This document shows, piece by piece, positions 9,187-17,176 of a stretch of DNA of 64,000 nucleotides. Made by a program: the position numbers and the translations under genes. The notes beneath the pieces are model-generated. The model saw only the letters and a list, made by a program, of their open reading frames with translations. It did not search any database and was not told the DNA's origin. The number at the start of each line of letters is the position of its first letter. Position 1 is the stretch's first letter. The stretch is from Shimia haliotis (GTDB taxonomy: Bacteria > Pseudomonadota > Alphaproteobacteria > Rhodobacterales > Rhodobacteraceae), in assembly GCF_900114415.1 (NCBI RefSeq), contig NZ_FOSZ01000001.1, forward strand, positions 992,001-1,056,000, written 5' to 3'.

Positions 9187-10427
9187 GCCACTTCCTCCCG
9201 CGTGGTGTCTTCCATGAGGCGCAGGGCCTCACTAAAAAAGGCCTCCCCGCCAAAATTCCCCGATTTCAGCGCCAGTACCAAACGCTCATTTAGGGGTCGA
9301 ACCATGGGAACCCCTGCGGCAAGCCGGGAACCAATCTCAAGAGCCGACACACCCAATCCTTTGACCACCGCACCTGAGGTCTCACCGCCTGCAACAACAA
9401 TGCGCCCTATACCCTGCCTCGACAAAACAGCAGCCAGTTCTGCAAAAAAGCCCTCAATGGCCTCTGCGGCCCGCGAAGTTCCGAATTGCCTTTGCGTTTC
9501 TTTGACAACATCCGGATCCGCAGACGAAAACACCAAAGGCGGGGTCTCTTGCCCCAAAACCCAGGCAGCAACATCCTCGGCTCGCAGTCCGCCTTCAAGC
9601 AATTCACGTGCACTGACTTCGCGGCTTGGCGCGACCTGCCGATAGCGAGCAACTTGCGCGCGTGTTGCCTTCGAACATGAGCCAGAAAGAACGACACCAG
9701 CCCCTTTGTTTCCCTGCATTTTTGGACCCACTGCGGTCACTCCGAAGTTTCGAGGTAAACCTAAAGCAATCCCGGATCCGCCGCAAAGGAGTGGCATCCC
9801 ATTTGCGGCCTTCCCGATCTCTAAAAGGTCGGTGTCTTGAATGGCATCCGAGACCATCAAACTGGTGCCTGCAGGCATGGCCGCCACTATGGCTTCAGCG
9901 CCTTTCGCAACCGTCTGAGCTGGAATATGACCAACCGGCAGATTGGTTTGGGTAGCCAGCACCCGCCTGATGTCAGGATCGGTCATAGGTGTCAGTGGAT
10001 GATCCTGCATTCCGCTCTCGCTTAGCAGTCGGTCATTCACAAAAAGATGGCCCTGATAAACCGAACGACCGTTCTCGGGAAATGCAGGGCAGACAACCAC
10101 CGGCCCGACCCCAAGTCGGCCTGCAAGCGCCTCCAGAACGGGTCCGATATTGCCATCTGCGGTGCTGTCAAAGGTGGAGCAAACCTTTAGAACAATCTGT
10201 TCGGCGCCTTGTGCTTTTAACCAGTCACACGCAGCCAAACTATCCGCCACGGCTTCCGCAACGGGCGCAGTGCGCGACTTCAATGCCACGACACCGGCGT
10301 CGCCCCCTAAAACCGCGTCGCGATCTGGAATGCCAATGTATTGCGTGACGGACATCCCGGCTTCAGCGATAGTAAGCGCGATATCGGACGCACCGGTAAA
10401 ATCATCTGCGATGATACCTAATTTCAT
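9183..10427 (-). CDS. otnK: OtnK-like four-carbon acid sugar kinase (DUF1537 family)
   Basis: Kinase of 414 residues that would phosphorylate 3-oxo-tetronate at O4 using ATP. The N-terminus MKLGIIADDFTGASDIAL is the hallmark of the DUF1537 family. The C-terminal nucleotide-binding half contains VVAGGETSGAVVKGLGV and ends with KSGNFGGEAFF. It overlaps the decarboxylase gene downstream by 4 bases and the hydrolase gene upstream by 4 bases, so the three proteins are probably made together. The family also includes kinases for D-threonate, D-erythronate and oxo-isoapionate; the adjacent OtnC-type gene favours 3-oxo-tetronate, but the true substrate is not proven. Confidence 0.82.
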   Translation of the reverse strand: MKLGIIADDFTGASDIALTIAEAGMSVTQYIGIPDRDAVLGGDAGVVALKSRTAPVAEAVADSLAACDWLKAQGAEQIVLKVCSTFDSTADGNIGPVLEALAGRLGVGPVVVCPAFPENGRSVYQGHLFVNDRLLSESGMQDHPLTPMTDPDIRRVLATQTNLPVGHIPAQTVAKGAEAIVAAMPAGTSLMVSDAIQDTDLLEIGKAANGMPLLCGGSGIALGLPRNFGVTAVGPKMQGNKGAGVVLSGSCSKATRAQVARYRQVAPSREVSARELLEGGLRAEDVAAWVLGQETPPLVFSSADPDVVKETQRQFGTSRAAEAIEGFFAELAAVLSRQGIGRIVVAGGETSGAVVKGLGVSALEIGSRLAAGVPMVRPLNERLVLALKSGNFGGEAFFSEALRLMEDTTREEVA

Positions 10428-11275
10428 TTGCCAAACTCCGAAGAAATCGTCGCCAATGCGTTTGTCTTTGGGCCAACATCAAGCCGGCGAATGTGGGGTG
10501 CCAAATCCTGCGGAAAAATCGTGCATACCAATGGATCGTGCCCTGGAATGATCAACTCTGGCCGCGATGCGAGGCTCGTCAGGCGTTCAAACCCCTGCAT
10601 CATATCCTGAAGGTCAACGACAATCGGAAAAGGCTTACGTGATAGAACGTTCTCGTAGTAGTGCGCGGCATCAGACGCCAAGACCATCCAGCCCGCCTCC
10701 GTTTTCACGCGCACGCACTGCAACCCACGCGAATGACCTCCGATGCAATGCAGGCTCAACCCATCTGCCAGTTGGCTGTCGCCTTTATGAAAGGTCAGTT
10801 TGCCGCCGTAAAGTCGCATTACCGCTTCACAGACATGTCCTGCAGTGAACGGATCACGCAAGACGTCGTGACACATGCAAGGGCCTGTTGCGAAAGCCAT
10901 TTCGGCTTCTTGCATATGCAAATGCGCGTTTGGAAACAACGCCAGACCACCTGCGTGGTCATAGTGAAGATGCGTTACGATGACTTCGGTGATTTGTTCA
11001 GGTGTTAGGCCAAATGGCGCCAGAGCTTCACCGGGATCAAGCCGGATGGGGCGTCCACGTCGCTTGGCCTCCGCGTGGTCATAGCCGGTATCCACAAGGA
11101 TCACACGATCCCCGTCGCGCAAGAGCCACATGAAGTAATCCATGGCATGCGGCGCATCATGGTTGTCATCGAACAGAAAACTATCTGCCCGCGTACGCGC
11201 ATTCCGGTCGGCATATTTTATAGCATGAACCTGCCAAGTTCCGGACTGCACGCCTACCTTTGCATCTGTCGTCAT
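10424..11275 (-). CDS. Metallo-beta-lactamase-fold hydrolase, N-acyl-homoserine-lactonase-like
   Basis: Protein of 283 residues with the two-metal site of the fold: HLHYDH at 102-107 (His102, His104, Asp106, His107), His181 in GGHSRG, Asp202 in LASDAAHYY and His246 in IPGHDP. Length and motif spacing match AiiA/AhlD-type lactonases. Here it is coupled by 4-base overlaps to the acid-sugar kinase and to an ABM-domain gene. I infer that it opens a sugar-acid lactone, or removes another ester, to deliver the free acid to the pathway. Quorum quenching is a possible alternative. No signal peptide is visible, so it acts in the cytoplasm. Confidence 0.75.
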   Translation of the reverse strand: MTTDAKVGVQSGTWQVHAIKYADRNARTRADSFLFDDNHDAPHAMDYFMWLLRDGDRVILVDTGYDHAEAKRRGRPIRLDPGEALAPFGLTPEQITEVIVTHLHYDHAGGLALFPNAHLHMQEAEMAFATGPCMCHDVLRDPFTAGHVCEAVMRLYGGKLTFHKGDSQLADGLSLHCIGGHSRGLQCVRVKTEAGWMVLASDAAHYYENVLSRKPFPIVVDLQDMMQGFERLTSLASRPELIIPGHDPLVCTIFPQDLAPHIRRLDVGPKTNALATISSEFGK

Positions 11276-11553
11276 CGGATTACCTCGTCAAACATCGCCA
11301 CCTGTTTGGAGGCGACCATATGCGCAACTTTGGCGTCAAAGGTTCTGAAATGCGATGATGTAAGATGCAGATCAAACGCGGCACGATCATCGTAAACCTC
11401 GTAGAGAAATACCTCGTCGCCTCGCACACATACGTCAAACATTTGGCATCCCGCCTCTTCGTCCCGCGAGGTTCTCGCGTTTGAAACCATCAAAGGTAGA
11501 AACTCCTGCATCTGCCCCGGATGGATTTTGAATGTCACACAAACCGCGTACAT
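11272..11553 (-). CDS. Small ABM-domain protein (antibiotic biosynthesis monooxygenase / LsrG-like)
   Basis: A 93-residue dimeric alpha-beta barrel protein of the ABM family: MYAVCVTFKIHPGQMQEFLPLM at the N-terminus and FLYEVYDDRAAFDLHLTSSHF in the middle, with the His pair usual in this group. Members include quinol monooxygenases and LsrG, which isomerises phosphorylated AI-2. It overlaps the lactonase-like gene by 4 bases and the TctA gene by 1 base (TAATG). In this operon a role as isomerase or tautomerase of a keto-acid intermediate is possible, but this is speculation; only the family is well supported. Confidence 0.75.
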   Translation of the reverse strand: MYAVCVTFKIHPGQMQEFLPLMVSNARTSRDEEAGCQMFDVCVRGDEVFLYEVYDDRAAFDLHLTSSHFRTFDAKVAHMVASKQVAMFDEVIR

Positions 11554-13064
11554 TAGGCTTCCTTTCTGCCACGCCGCTGAAAGGGGCGACGGATCATTGG
11601 TATTTGCGCAGCAATCAGCGCGACGTTAAACGCCAGCAACACGGCCGCGCCAGGACGGGACACAAACACACCAAGGCTGCCATCCGACAGGAACAGCGCC
11701 CTGCGGAACGTCTCATCGAACAGCCCGCCAAGAATAACGCCAATCACCAATGGGGCGATGGGGTATTTCATCAGGTTCATGAAATAGGCCACGATCCCAA
11801 CGCCCAACATCAGGTAAAGATCATTGATCCCACCACCGACAGAAAAGGACCCGATCGCGGTCAGCACCATGACAACGGGTAGAAAGACCGTCTGTGGAAT
11901 GCGTAAGATCTTGATAAATATCCGTGCTGTAAACAGGCCTAAAATCCACATTGTGAAAGACGCTAGCACCATAATGGCCACCACCCGAAGGATGATTTCC
12001 GGATCAATCGTAGGGCCCGGGATCACATTGTTGATTTTGAAGGCCCCCATCAGGGCCGCCGCCGGCGGTGAACCGGGAATGCCCAATACCAACAGCGGGA
12101 TCAGCGCCCCACCAATACAGGCATTGTTCGCGGTTTCAGATGACAGCAAGCCTTCAAGAGAACCTTTGCCAAAGTTCTTGCCATCTTTGGAAACGGTTTT
12201 ACCCACCCCGTAAGACACCCAGCCAGCAACATCTTCGCCCACGCCGGGCAATGCCCCTACTCCGGTACCGATGACACCAGATCGGGTGATGGTCGGCAAA
12301 TGTCGTCTTATCGCGGCAAAGTTCGGGAGAATACGGCCTTGCAAAGCGACCATTCTTCCAACTTCCACATGCCGCATGCCTTCGATGATCTGCGGCACGG
12401 CGAAGGCCCCCATCAGCACCGGCACAACCTGAAACCCAGACAGCATATAGGACCAGCCAAAGGTGTATCGCGGCTCCGACAACAAGGGGTCCATGCCCAC
12501 CATCGCCATCGCCAGCCCGATCAATCCGGCAATCCAACCTTTGATTACCAGATCTTCACTCATGAGTGTCCCCGACAACAGAATACCAAAAAGCGCTAGA
12601 AGTGCCTTTTCCGGGCTGGCGATGTTCTTGGAGATCAACAAAAGCACCCAGACAAAAATCAGTAGCGCCACGGTGCCGATCAATGTCCCGATGAATGACG
12701 CCGTGGTTGTGAGCCCAAGAGCTTCTCCACCGCGCCCTGCCTTGGCAAGTGGATGGCCGTCCATAGCCGTTGCCGCAGAGGCCGCCGTACCGGGAATATT
12801 CAACAGGATAGAGGGGTATGATCCGCCGTAAATCGCGCCGACATAGGCACCAAGAAGAGCAATCATCGAATAATCCAGCGGGATTTTATTGCCAAAAAAG
12901 CCAGTAAGGATTGTGACTGCCAATGTGGCGGTCAAGCCGGGCAGCGCACCAAAGGTGATGCCGAGGAAGACCGACGTGACCAGATACACATAGGTCAACG
13001 GGTCAACAACAAGCGCCGCAAAGGCACTGCCAAAACCAGCCAATTGTGAGAGTACAAAGTCCAT
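11553..13064 (-). CDS. tctA: Tripartite tricarboxylate transporter, large permease TctA
   Basis: Membrane protein of 503 residues with about 12 hydrophobic segments. It has the TctA motifs GALPGLTATLAVTIL near residue 40 and GIPGSPPAAALMGAF near residue 330, the duplicated glycine-rich substrate loops of the family. With TctB and the periplasmic TctC it forms a secondary importer of carboxylates. It overlaps tctB by 1 base and the ABM gene by 1 base. The solute is probably a carboxylic acid related to the downstream acid-sugar enzymes. Confidence 0.92.
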   Translation of the reverse strand: MDFVLSQLAGFGSAFAALVVDPLTYVYLVTSVFLGITFGALPGLTATLAVTILTGFFGNKIPLDYSMIALLGAYVGAIYGGSYPSILLNIPGTAASAATAMDGHPLAKAGRGGEALGLTTTASFIGTLIGTVALLIFVWVLLLISKNIASPEKALLALFGILLSGTLMSEDLVIKGWIAGLIGLAMAMVGMDPLLSEPRYTFGWSYMLSGFQVVPVLMGAFAVPQIIEGMRHVEVGRMVALQGRILPNFAAIRRHLPTITRSGVIGTGVGALPGVGEDVAGWVSYGVGKTVSKDGKNFGKGSLEGLLSSETANNACIGGALIPLLVLGIPGSPPAAALMGAFKINNVIPGPTIDPEIILRVVAIMVLASFTMWILGLFTARIFIKILRIPQTVFLPVVMVLTAIGSFSVGGGINDLYLMLGVGIVAYFMNLMKYPIAPLVIGVILGGLFDETFRRALFLSDGSLGVFVSRPGAAVLLAFNVALIAAQIPMIRRPFQRRGRKEA

Positions 13065-13849
13065 TATTTTCCGCTCCAGAACGGCTTGAGCGTGACGTAG
13101 TATTGATATTCAATTTGTTTGAAGATCAGTCCGCCGCGATTGGGCACGTTTTGACGAAACCCAAAGGCCATGGCGCACACGAGAATGGTGGGAGCCAGCA
13201 CGCTGATCACTGGAATGACGCGGGCCAGGCGGTTGCCTCTTTCGCTCCACAGAACCCAAGTGGTCAGCACGATCCAAAGCGCAAACACCAGCCAGTCGTC
13301 ATCATGCTGCGCCCATGCCGCCCGCGGCAAATGCAAGGCCATGGCGTAAATACCTGCAAAGCCAACAACGGCTGCTGCCAGAACCATCCGCGCCACATGC
13401 CCGCTATGATACCCGTAAATCAACGCTGTGATCAGCAGTCCGGAACACAGAATGAAATCTACCCTAGGCACCAATCCTGCAATGTAGAAAAACAGGATCA
13501 CAGCCAGAGTTGTGAACCGGAGCGCCTCCACCCTGTCCCAACCGATACCGACGGAACTCATTGCCCGCTTCGCGCCACCCTCGCGGATCGCGACCCGAAG
13601 CAAGACCAGAGAGAGAACAAACATCGCGGAGAAAATACCCCAGGGAACCAAGGCCGCCGAGTTATACCAGTCGCCGCCTTTCACTCCGGCCCGATTTTCA
13701 CCCCACAGAGGAATAAAAGACGTCCGCCAGAGGAAAAACGCTGACAGGCCCAATAAGACGAGAGCACCCCAAAAATCCCGCGTTCGCAAAATCAGCTGCG
13801 TCTTACGGTCAGGTGTCTCAGATTGAAGTAGATGATCGTTGGTCGTCAC
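13064..13849 (-). CDS. tctB: Tripartite tricarboxylate transporter, small permease TctB
   Basis: Protein of about 261 residues with four or more membrane segments, for example FWGALVLLGLSAFFLW, VPWGIFSAMFVLSLVLL and LVFALWIVLTTWVLW. It is longer than the common 150-residue TctB because of an extra hydrophilic stretch and additional helices. The GTG at 13849 is preferred, with GGGGA 7 bases upstream; a second GTG six codons earlier (13867) is possible. The gene is separated from tctC by a terminator-like hairpin, so its expression may be lower than that of the binding protein. Confidence 0.82.
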   Translation of the reverse strand: MTTNDHLLQSETPDRKTQLILRTRDFWGALVLLGLSAFFLWRTSFIPLWGENRAGVKGGDWYNSAALVPWGIFSAMFVLSLVLLRVAIREGGAKRAMSSVGIGWDRVEALRFTTLAVILFFYIAGLVPRVDFILCSGLLITALIYGYHSGHVARMVLAAAVVGFAGIYAMALHLPRAAWAQHDDDWLVFALWIVLTTWVLWSERGNRLARVIPVISVLAPTILVCAMAFGFRQNVPNRGGLIFKQIEYQYYVTLKPFWSGK

Positions 13850-13877
13850 GGATCTGTCCCCAGCCACTTGATCTAAG

Positions 13878-13904
13878 AAAAAAGAGGCGCAGATCCCGCG
13901 CCTC
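13878..13904 (-). terminator. Internal terminator / attenuator between tctC and tctB
   Basis: A perfect 7-bp stem (gaggcgc / gcgcctc), a 7-base loop and a run of six T follow the tctC stop codon on the minus strand. As the operon continues beyond it, partial read-through would give more binding protein than permease. Confidence 0.75.
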
Positions 13905-13916
13905 CCGTTCGTTCAA

Positions 13917-14924
13917 TCAAGGTTTCTCAATACCAAGGCTCGCCGGATCAACCGTCGCCGCCCCAAGTTCTTGCAGCGTATAGGCAAAGTTTGCCTCAAG
14001 CGTTTCAAATATCTGCGCCGCTTCGTCACCATATTGGCCGCCGACATCGTAGTTGTTGGCCGCAGCCCATTCGGCAACTTTGTCGCCCGCAATCGCTTTC
14101 TCAAAAGCTGAGCCCAGGGCCGCTTTCACATCGTCACCGGCAGAATTATGCACCGCAAACCCAATGGCTTGTTTCAGCGGAAGATACTTGTCGAGTCCAT
14201 CGTAGACATCGAAAGCCGAAGGGACTGTCATGCCCGCAATGTCTGCTGTTTCTGGCGTGAGCATGGCCAGTGGCTTAAGTTGCCCGCCTTCAATCAAGGC
14301 TGCCTGCTCAGCAAGCGATGTCACAACCAGCGCAACTTCACCGGCAATCGCGGCTTCCTGACCAGGTGCGGAGCCTTTGTAAGGAACAAACTTAAAGGTC
14401 GCCCCAGCCCCGTTTTCAATCGCGAGCAGGTTCAAATGGTGGATCGATCCTGCCCCGGATGCTGCGGCAGGAATTGTACCCGGCGCGGCCTTTGCCGCGT
14501 CTACCAGTTCCTCGAGTGTTCCGTAAGGAGAGTTTGCCGGAACCGAAATCAGATCGGGCGATCCACCAACAATAAAGGGATACCAGTAATCGAACTTCTT
14601 ATCCCAGCCTCCCTGGACCGCTGCGGTGACGTTGGACTCAGAAAGGCCAACCAAGGTGTACCCATCGTCAGGTTGGTTCATCACATAGACCATCCCGTTT
14701 GAACCCGCGACGCCACCGGTTTGGTTGATCACATTGATAGACACCGGAAGGTGCTTTTCCATTTCAGCCATGATCATCCGGTTGATTGTGTCAGTGCCAC
14801 CGCCGGCACCCCAGACAACTGCCGTGGTGATATCGCGGTAAGGATAATCCTGCGCGGCTGCGGATGTGGCCAGGCCAGCGGCCAGCGCCGCAGCCCCTAA
14901 AATACTTGCAAACTTGAGTTCCAT
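13917..14924 (-). CDS. tctC: Tripartite tricarboxylate transporter, substrate-binding protein TctC
   Basis: Periplasmic solute receptor of 335 residues. A Sec signal peptide (MELKFASILGAAALAAGLAT, cleaved after SAAA) precedes the mature QDYPYRDI. The body carries family motifs such as VVWGAGGGTDTINRMI and FVPYKGSAPGQEAAIAGEV. A GGGAGGA site lies 6 bases before the ATG. It is the first gene of the minus-strand operon and faces the divergent dehydrogenase operon. The ligand cannot be read from the sequence; the operon suggests a hydroxylated C4-C6 acid. Confidence 0.92.
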   Translation of the reverse strand: MELKFASILGAAALAAGLATSAAAQDYPYRDITTAVVWGAGGGTDTINRMIMAEMEKHLPVSINVINQTGGVAGSNGMVYVMNQPDDGYTLVGLSESNVTAAVQGGWDKKFDYWYPFIVGGSPDLISVPANSPYGTLEELVDAAKAAPGTIPAAASGAGSIHHLNLLAIENGAGATFKFVPYKGSAPGQEAAIAGEVALVVTSLAEQAALIEGGQLKPLAMLTPETADIAGMTVPSAFDVYDGLDKYLPLKQAIGFAVHNSAGDDVKAALGSAFEKAIAGDKVAEWAAANNYDVGGQYGDEAAQIFETLEANFAYTLQELGAATVDPASLGIEKP

Positions 14925-14956
14925 TCTTGTCCTCCCAGACTCAATGCGTTTTGTGT

Positions 14957-14987
14957 TGCATGAATTTACGTATGCATTAATAAATGC
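14957..14987. promoter_or_regulatory. Candidate operator in the divergent promoter region
   Basis: The 132-base gap between the two divergent operons holds overlapping inverted repeats: tgcat at 14957-14961 with atgca at 14972-14976, and gcatt-aata-aatgc at 14974-14987. They are AT-rich palindromes of the sort bound by dimeric GntR-family regulators, and the GntR gene ends one of the two operons. Binding is inferred. Confidence 0.5.
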
Positions 14988-15056
14988 GATGTCAATTTTT
15001 TAAATAGATCGCGGTAGGAAAACCTGCCACAAGGTCAAAGGAAGGAACACATATCG

Positions 15057-16154
15057 ATGCCCAACTCGTATGAAATTGCAGTATTTGCTGGAGACGGGAT
15101 TGGCCCGGAAATCACTGATCCAACGGTGAAAATTCTGAACGATCTTTCAGCCAAATCCTCTGGCTACTCTCTGAACTTCACCGCCGCACCTGCCGGAGCA
15201 GCGCATTACGCGGAAACTGGCGAATCTCTTCCTGCAGCATCCATGGAGACCGCTCGAAATGCGGATGCGATTCTCCTGTCCGCCATGGGGCTCCCAGATG
15301 TCCGCTACGCTGACGGCACCGAAATCTCCCCTCAGATCGACCTGCGCAAAGCGCTGACGCTCTTTGCCGGGGTGCGCCCTGTGACCGTCCGTCCTGGACA
15401 AGCAACGCCTCTCAAGATCCCCGCAGGCAAGGAAATTGACTTTGTTCTGGTCCGAGAAAGCACTGAGGGCCTGTTTTATTCTCAAGGCACCGGCGAAGTC
15501 AGTGCTGACGAGGCGCGAGAAACCCTTCGCATCACACGCGACATCTCCGAAAAGCTGTTCCGATTCACATTTGACCTGGCACGCCAACGCAGGAGGCAGG
15601 GCCGCGGACCTGGTCGCGTAACCTGCGTGGACAAGGCAAATGTATTTCGCGCATTTGCCTTCTTCCGTGAATTGTTTGATGCCGAGGCTGCGAAACACCC
15701 GACCCTTACCGCAGACCACGCCTATGTCGACGCAACCGCCTTGTGGATGGTGCAAAAGCCATGGGATTTTGACGTTATGGTCACGGAAAACATGTTTGGC
15801 GACATCTTGTCTGACCTTGGCGCAGGCTTGATGGGTGGGCTAGGTTTGGCCCCTTCCGCCGACATCGGCCTTGAACACGCGGTTTTCCAGCCATGCCATG
15901 GATCCGCACCCGACATTGCTGGGCAAGGCGTGGCCAACCCGTTCGCGATGCTGTTGTCCGCCGCCATGATGCTGGATTGGCTAGGCGTGAAACACGACAA
16001 TGAAGATCTTCGCCGCGACGGATCCCGCCTGCGCGAAGCGGTTGAAGCGGTGGTCGCAAAGGGGACAGTCCTAACACAGGACCTCGGTGGCCACGCCAGT
16101 ACAAACGAAGCCGCAGAAGCTGTCTCCGCCGTTCTGGTGCTGGAGGCTGCATGA
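15057..16154 (+). CDS. Isocitrate/isopropylmalate-dehydrogenase-family enzyme
   Basis: NAD(P)-dependent beta-decarboxylating dehydrogenase of 365 residues. The N-terminus IAVFAGDGIGPEITDPTVKIL is the family start. VRESTEGLFYS at about 137, the Lys/Asn pair VDKANVFRAF at about 191 and the signature NMFGDILSDLGAGLMGGLGLAPSA at about 244-267 are present. The family covers isocitrate, isopropylmalate, tartrate and D-malate dehydrogenases. Context beside acid-sugar genes favours a tartrate- or malate-like hydroxy acid over leucine biosynthesis, as no leuCD is nearby. An AAGGAAGGA site precedes the ATG. The stop overlaps the next gene by 4 bases. Confidence 0.82.
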   Translation: MPNSYEIAVFAGDGIGPEITDPTVKILNDLSAKSSGYSLNFTAAPAGAAHYAETGESLPAASMETARNADAILLSAMGLPDVRYADGTEISPQIDLRKALTLFAGVRPVTVRPGQATPLKIPAGKEIDFVLVRESTEGLFYSQGTGEVSADEARETLRITRDISEKLFRFTFDLARQRRRQGRGPGRVTCVDKANVFRAFAFFRELFDAEAAKHPTLTADHAYVDATALWMVQKPWDFDVMVTENMFGDILSDLGAGLMGGLGLAPSADIGLEHAVFQPCHGSAPDIAGQGVANPFAMLLSAAMMLDWLGVKHDNEDLRRDGSRLREAVEAVVAKGTVLTQDLGGHASTNEAAEAVSAVLVLEAA

Positions 16155-17176
16155 CCGCGCCAATCAAAGTTGCCTGTGTCGGCGCGGGCTATTTCAGCCA
16201 GTTTCACTACGCAAGTTGGACCTCAATACCTGAGGTTAATCTGGTGGCCTCCTGCAATCGCGACATTGCAAAAGCGCAGGCAACAGGCCTGCCCGCCTAC
16301 GACAACCTGTCCCTGATGTTGGCGGAGGTTACCCCGGATGTGCTCGACATCATCCTGCCGCCAATCGCACATGCCAAAACCATTCGCGTCGCATTGGACG
16401 CGGGCGTCAAAACCTTGATTTGCCAAAAGCCCTTTTGCCAGTCTCTTGCAGAGGCAAAAGACGTGATCGCACTAGCCGAGGCGGCCGGCGCGACCATCAT
16501 TGTGCACGAGAACTTTCGCTTTCAACCATGGTATCGTGCCCTCAAGGCAGCGCTGGATAAAGGCGTCGTGGGCACGCCTCAGCAGCTTACATTTCGACTC
16601 CGTCCGGGCGACGGCCAAGGTCCTGATGCTTATCTTGCCCGCCAACCCTATTTTCGCGACATGCCTCGGTTTCTGGTGCATGAAACGGCAGTGCATTGGG
16701 TCGACACGTTTCGCTATCTGCTGGGCGATCCAGAAGCGGTCTATGCAGACCTGCGTCGCGTGAACCCCTCAATCAAGGGAGAGGACGCCGGCTACATCCT
16801 GTTTGATCACCCAAATGGCGTAAGGGCCCTATTCGATGGCAACAGAAACCTCGACCACAGTGCAGACAACCACCGACGCACCATGGGAGAGGCCTTGCTG
16901 GAGGGCACCGAAGGCACAATCACCCTGCATGGCGACGGATCACTCTGGCTCCGAAAATTTGGCTCGGAGCAGAAAGTCTGTGTACAACCAGCGGATACAT
17001 GGGACGGATTTGGCGGAAACTGCGTACATCACTTGCAGTCCCATGTCATTTCTGGCCTTCTTTCACAAACGCCTATTGAAAACGTTGCGGCCAGCTATTT
17101 GCGCGTTATCGAAATCGAAGAGGCAATCTACACGTCGGCTTCTACCGGCCAGAAATTGAAGTTAGGACCACCGTGA
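16151..17176 (+). CDS. Gfo/Idh/MocA-family oxidoreductase
   Basis: Protein of 341 residues with an N-terminal Rossmann fold (VACVGAGYFSQFHYASW, the GxGxxxxxH variant) and the family motif LICQKPFCQS at about 96-105, which matches the catalytic EKP motif with Gln in place of Glu. The C-terminal alpha/beta domain carries the substrate His region (MPRFLVHETAVHWVDTFRYLLGD). Such enzymes oxidise a hydroxyl of sugars, inositols or sugar acids. It overlaps the dehydrogenase upstream and the regulator downstream by 4 bases each. It is a candidate for the missing oxidation or epimerisation step of the locus; the substrate is unknown. Confidence 0.82.
   Translation: MTAPIKVACVGAGYFSQFHYASWTSIPEVNLVASCNRDIAKAQATGLPAYDNLSLMLAEVTPDVLDIILPPIAHAKTIRVALDAGVKTLICQKPFCQSLAEAKDVIALAEAAGATIIVHENFRFQPWYRALKAALDKGVVGTPQQLTFRLRPGDGQGPDAYLARQPYFRDMPRFLVHETAVHWVDTFRYLLGDPEAVYADLRRVNPSIKGEDAGYILFDHPNGVRALFDGNRNLDHSADNHRRTMGEALLEGTEGTITLHGDGSLWLRKFGSEQKVCVQPADTWDGFGGNCVHHLQSHVISGLLSQTPIENVAASYLRVIEIEEAIYTSASTGQKLKLGPP

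Noticed and set aside
10424-11275. Quorum-quenching AHL lactonase as the main function
   Set aside because: Motifs fit, but the coupling with OtnK and ABM genes makes a metabolic lactone more likely; kept as an alternative in the entry.
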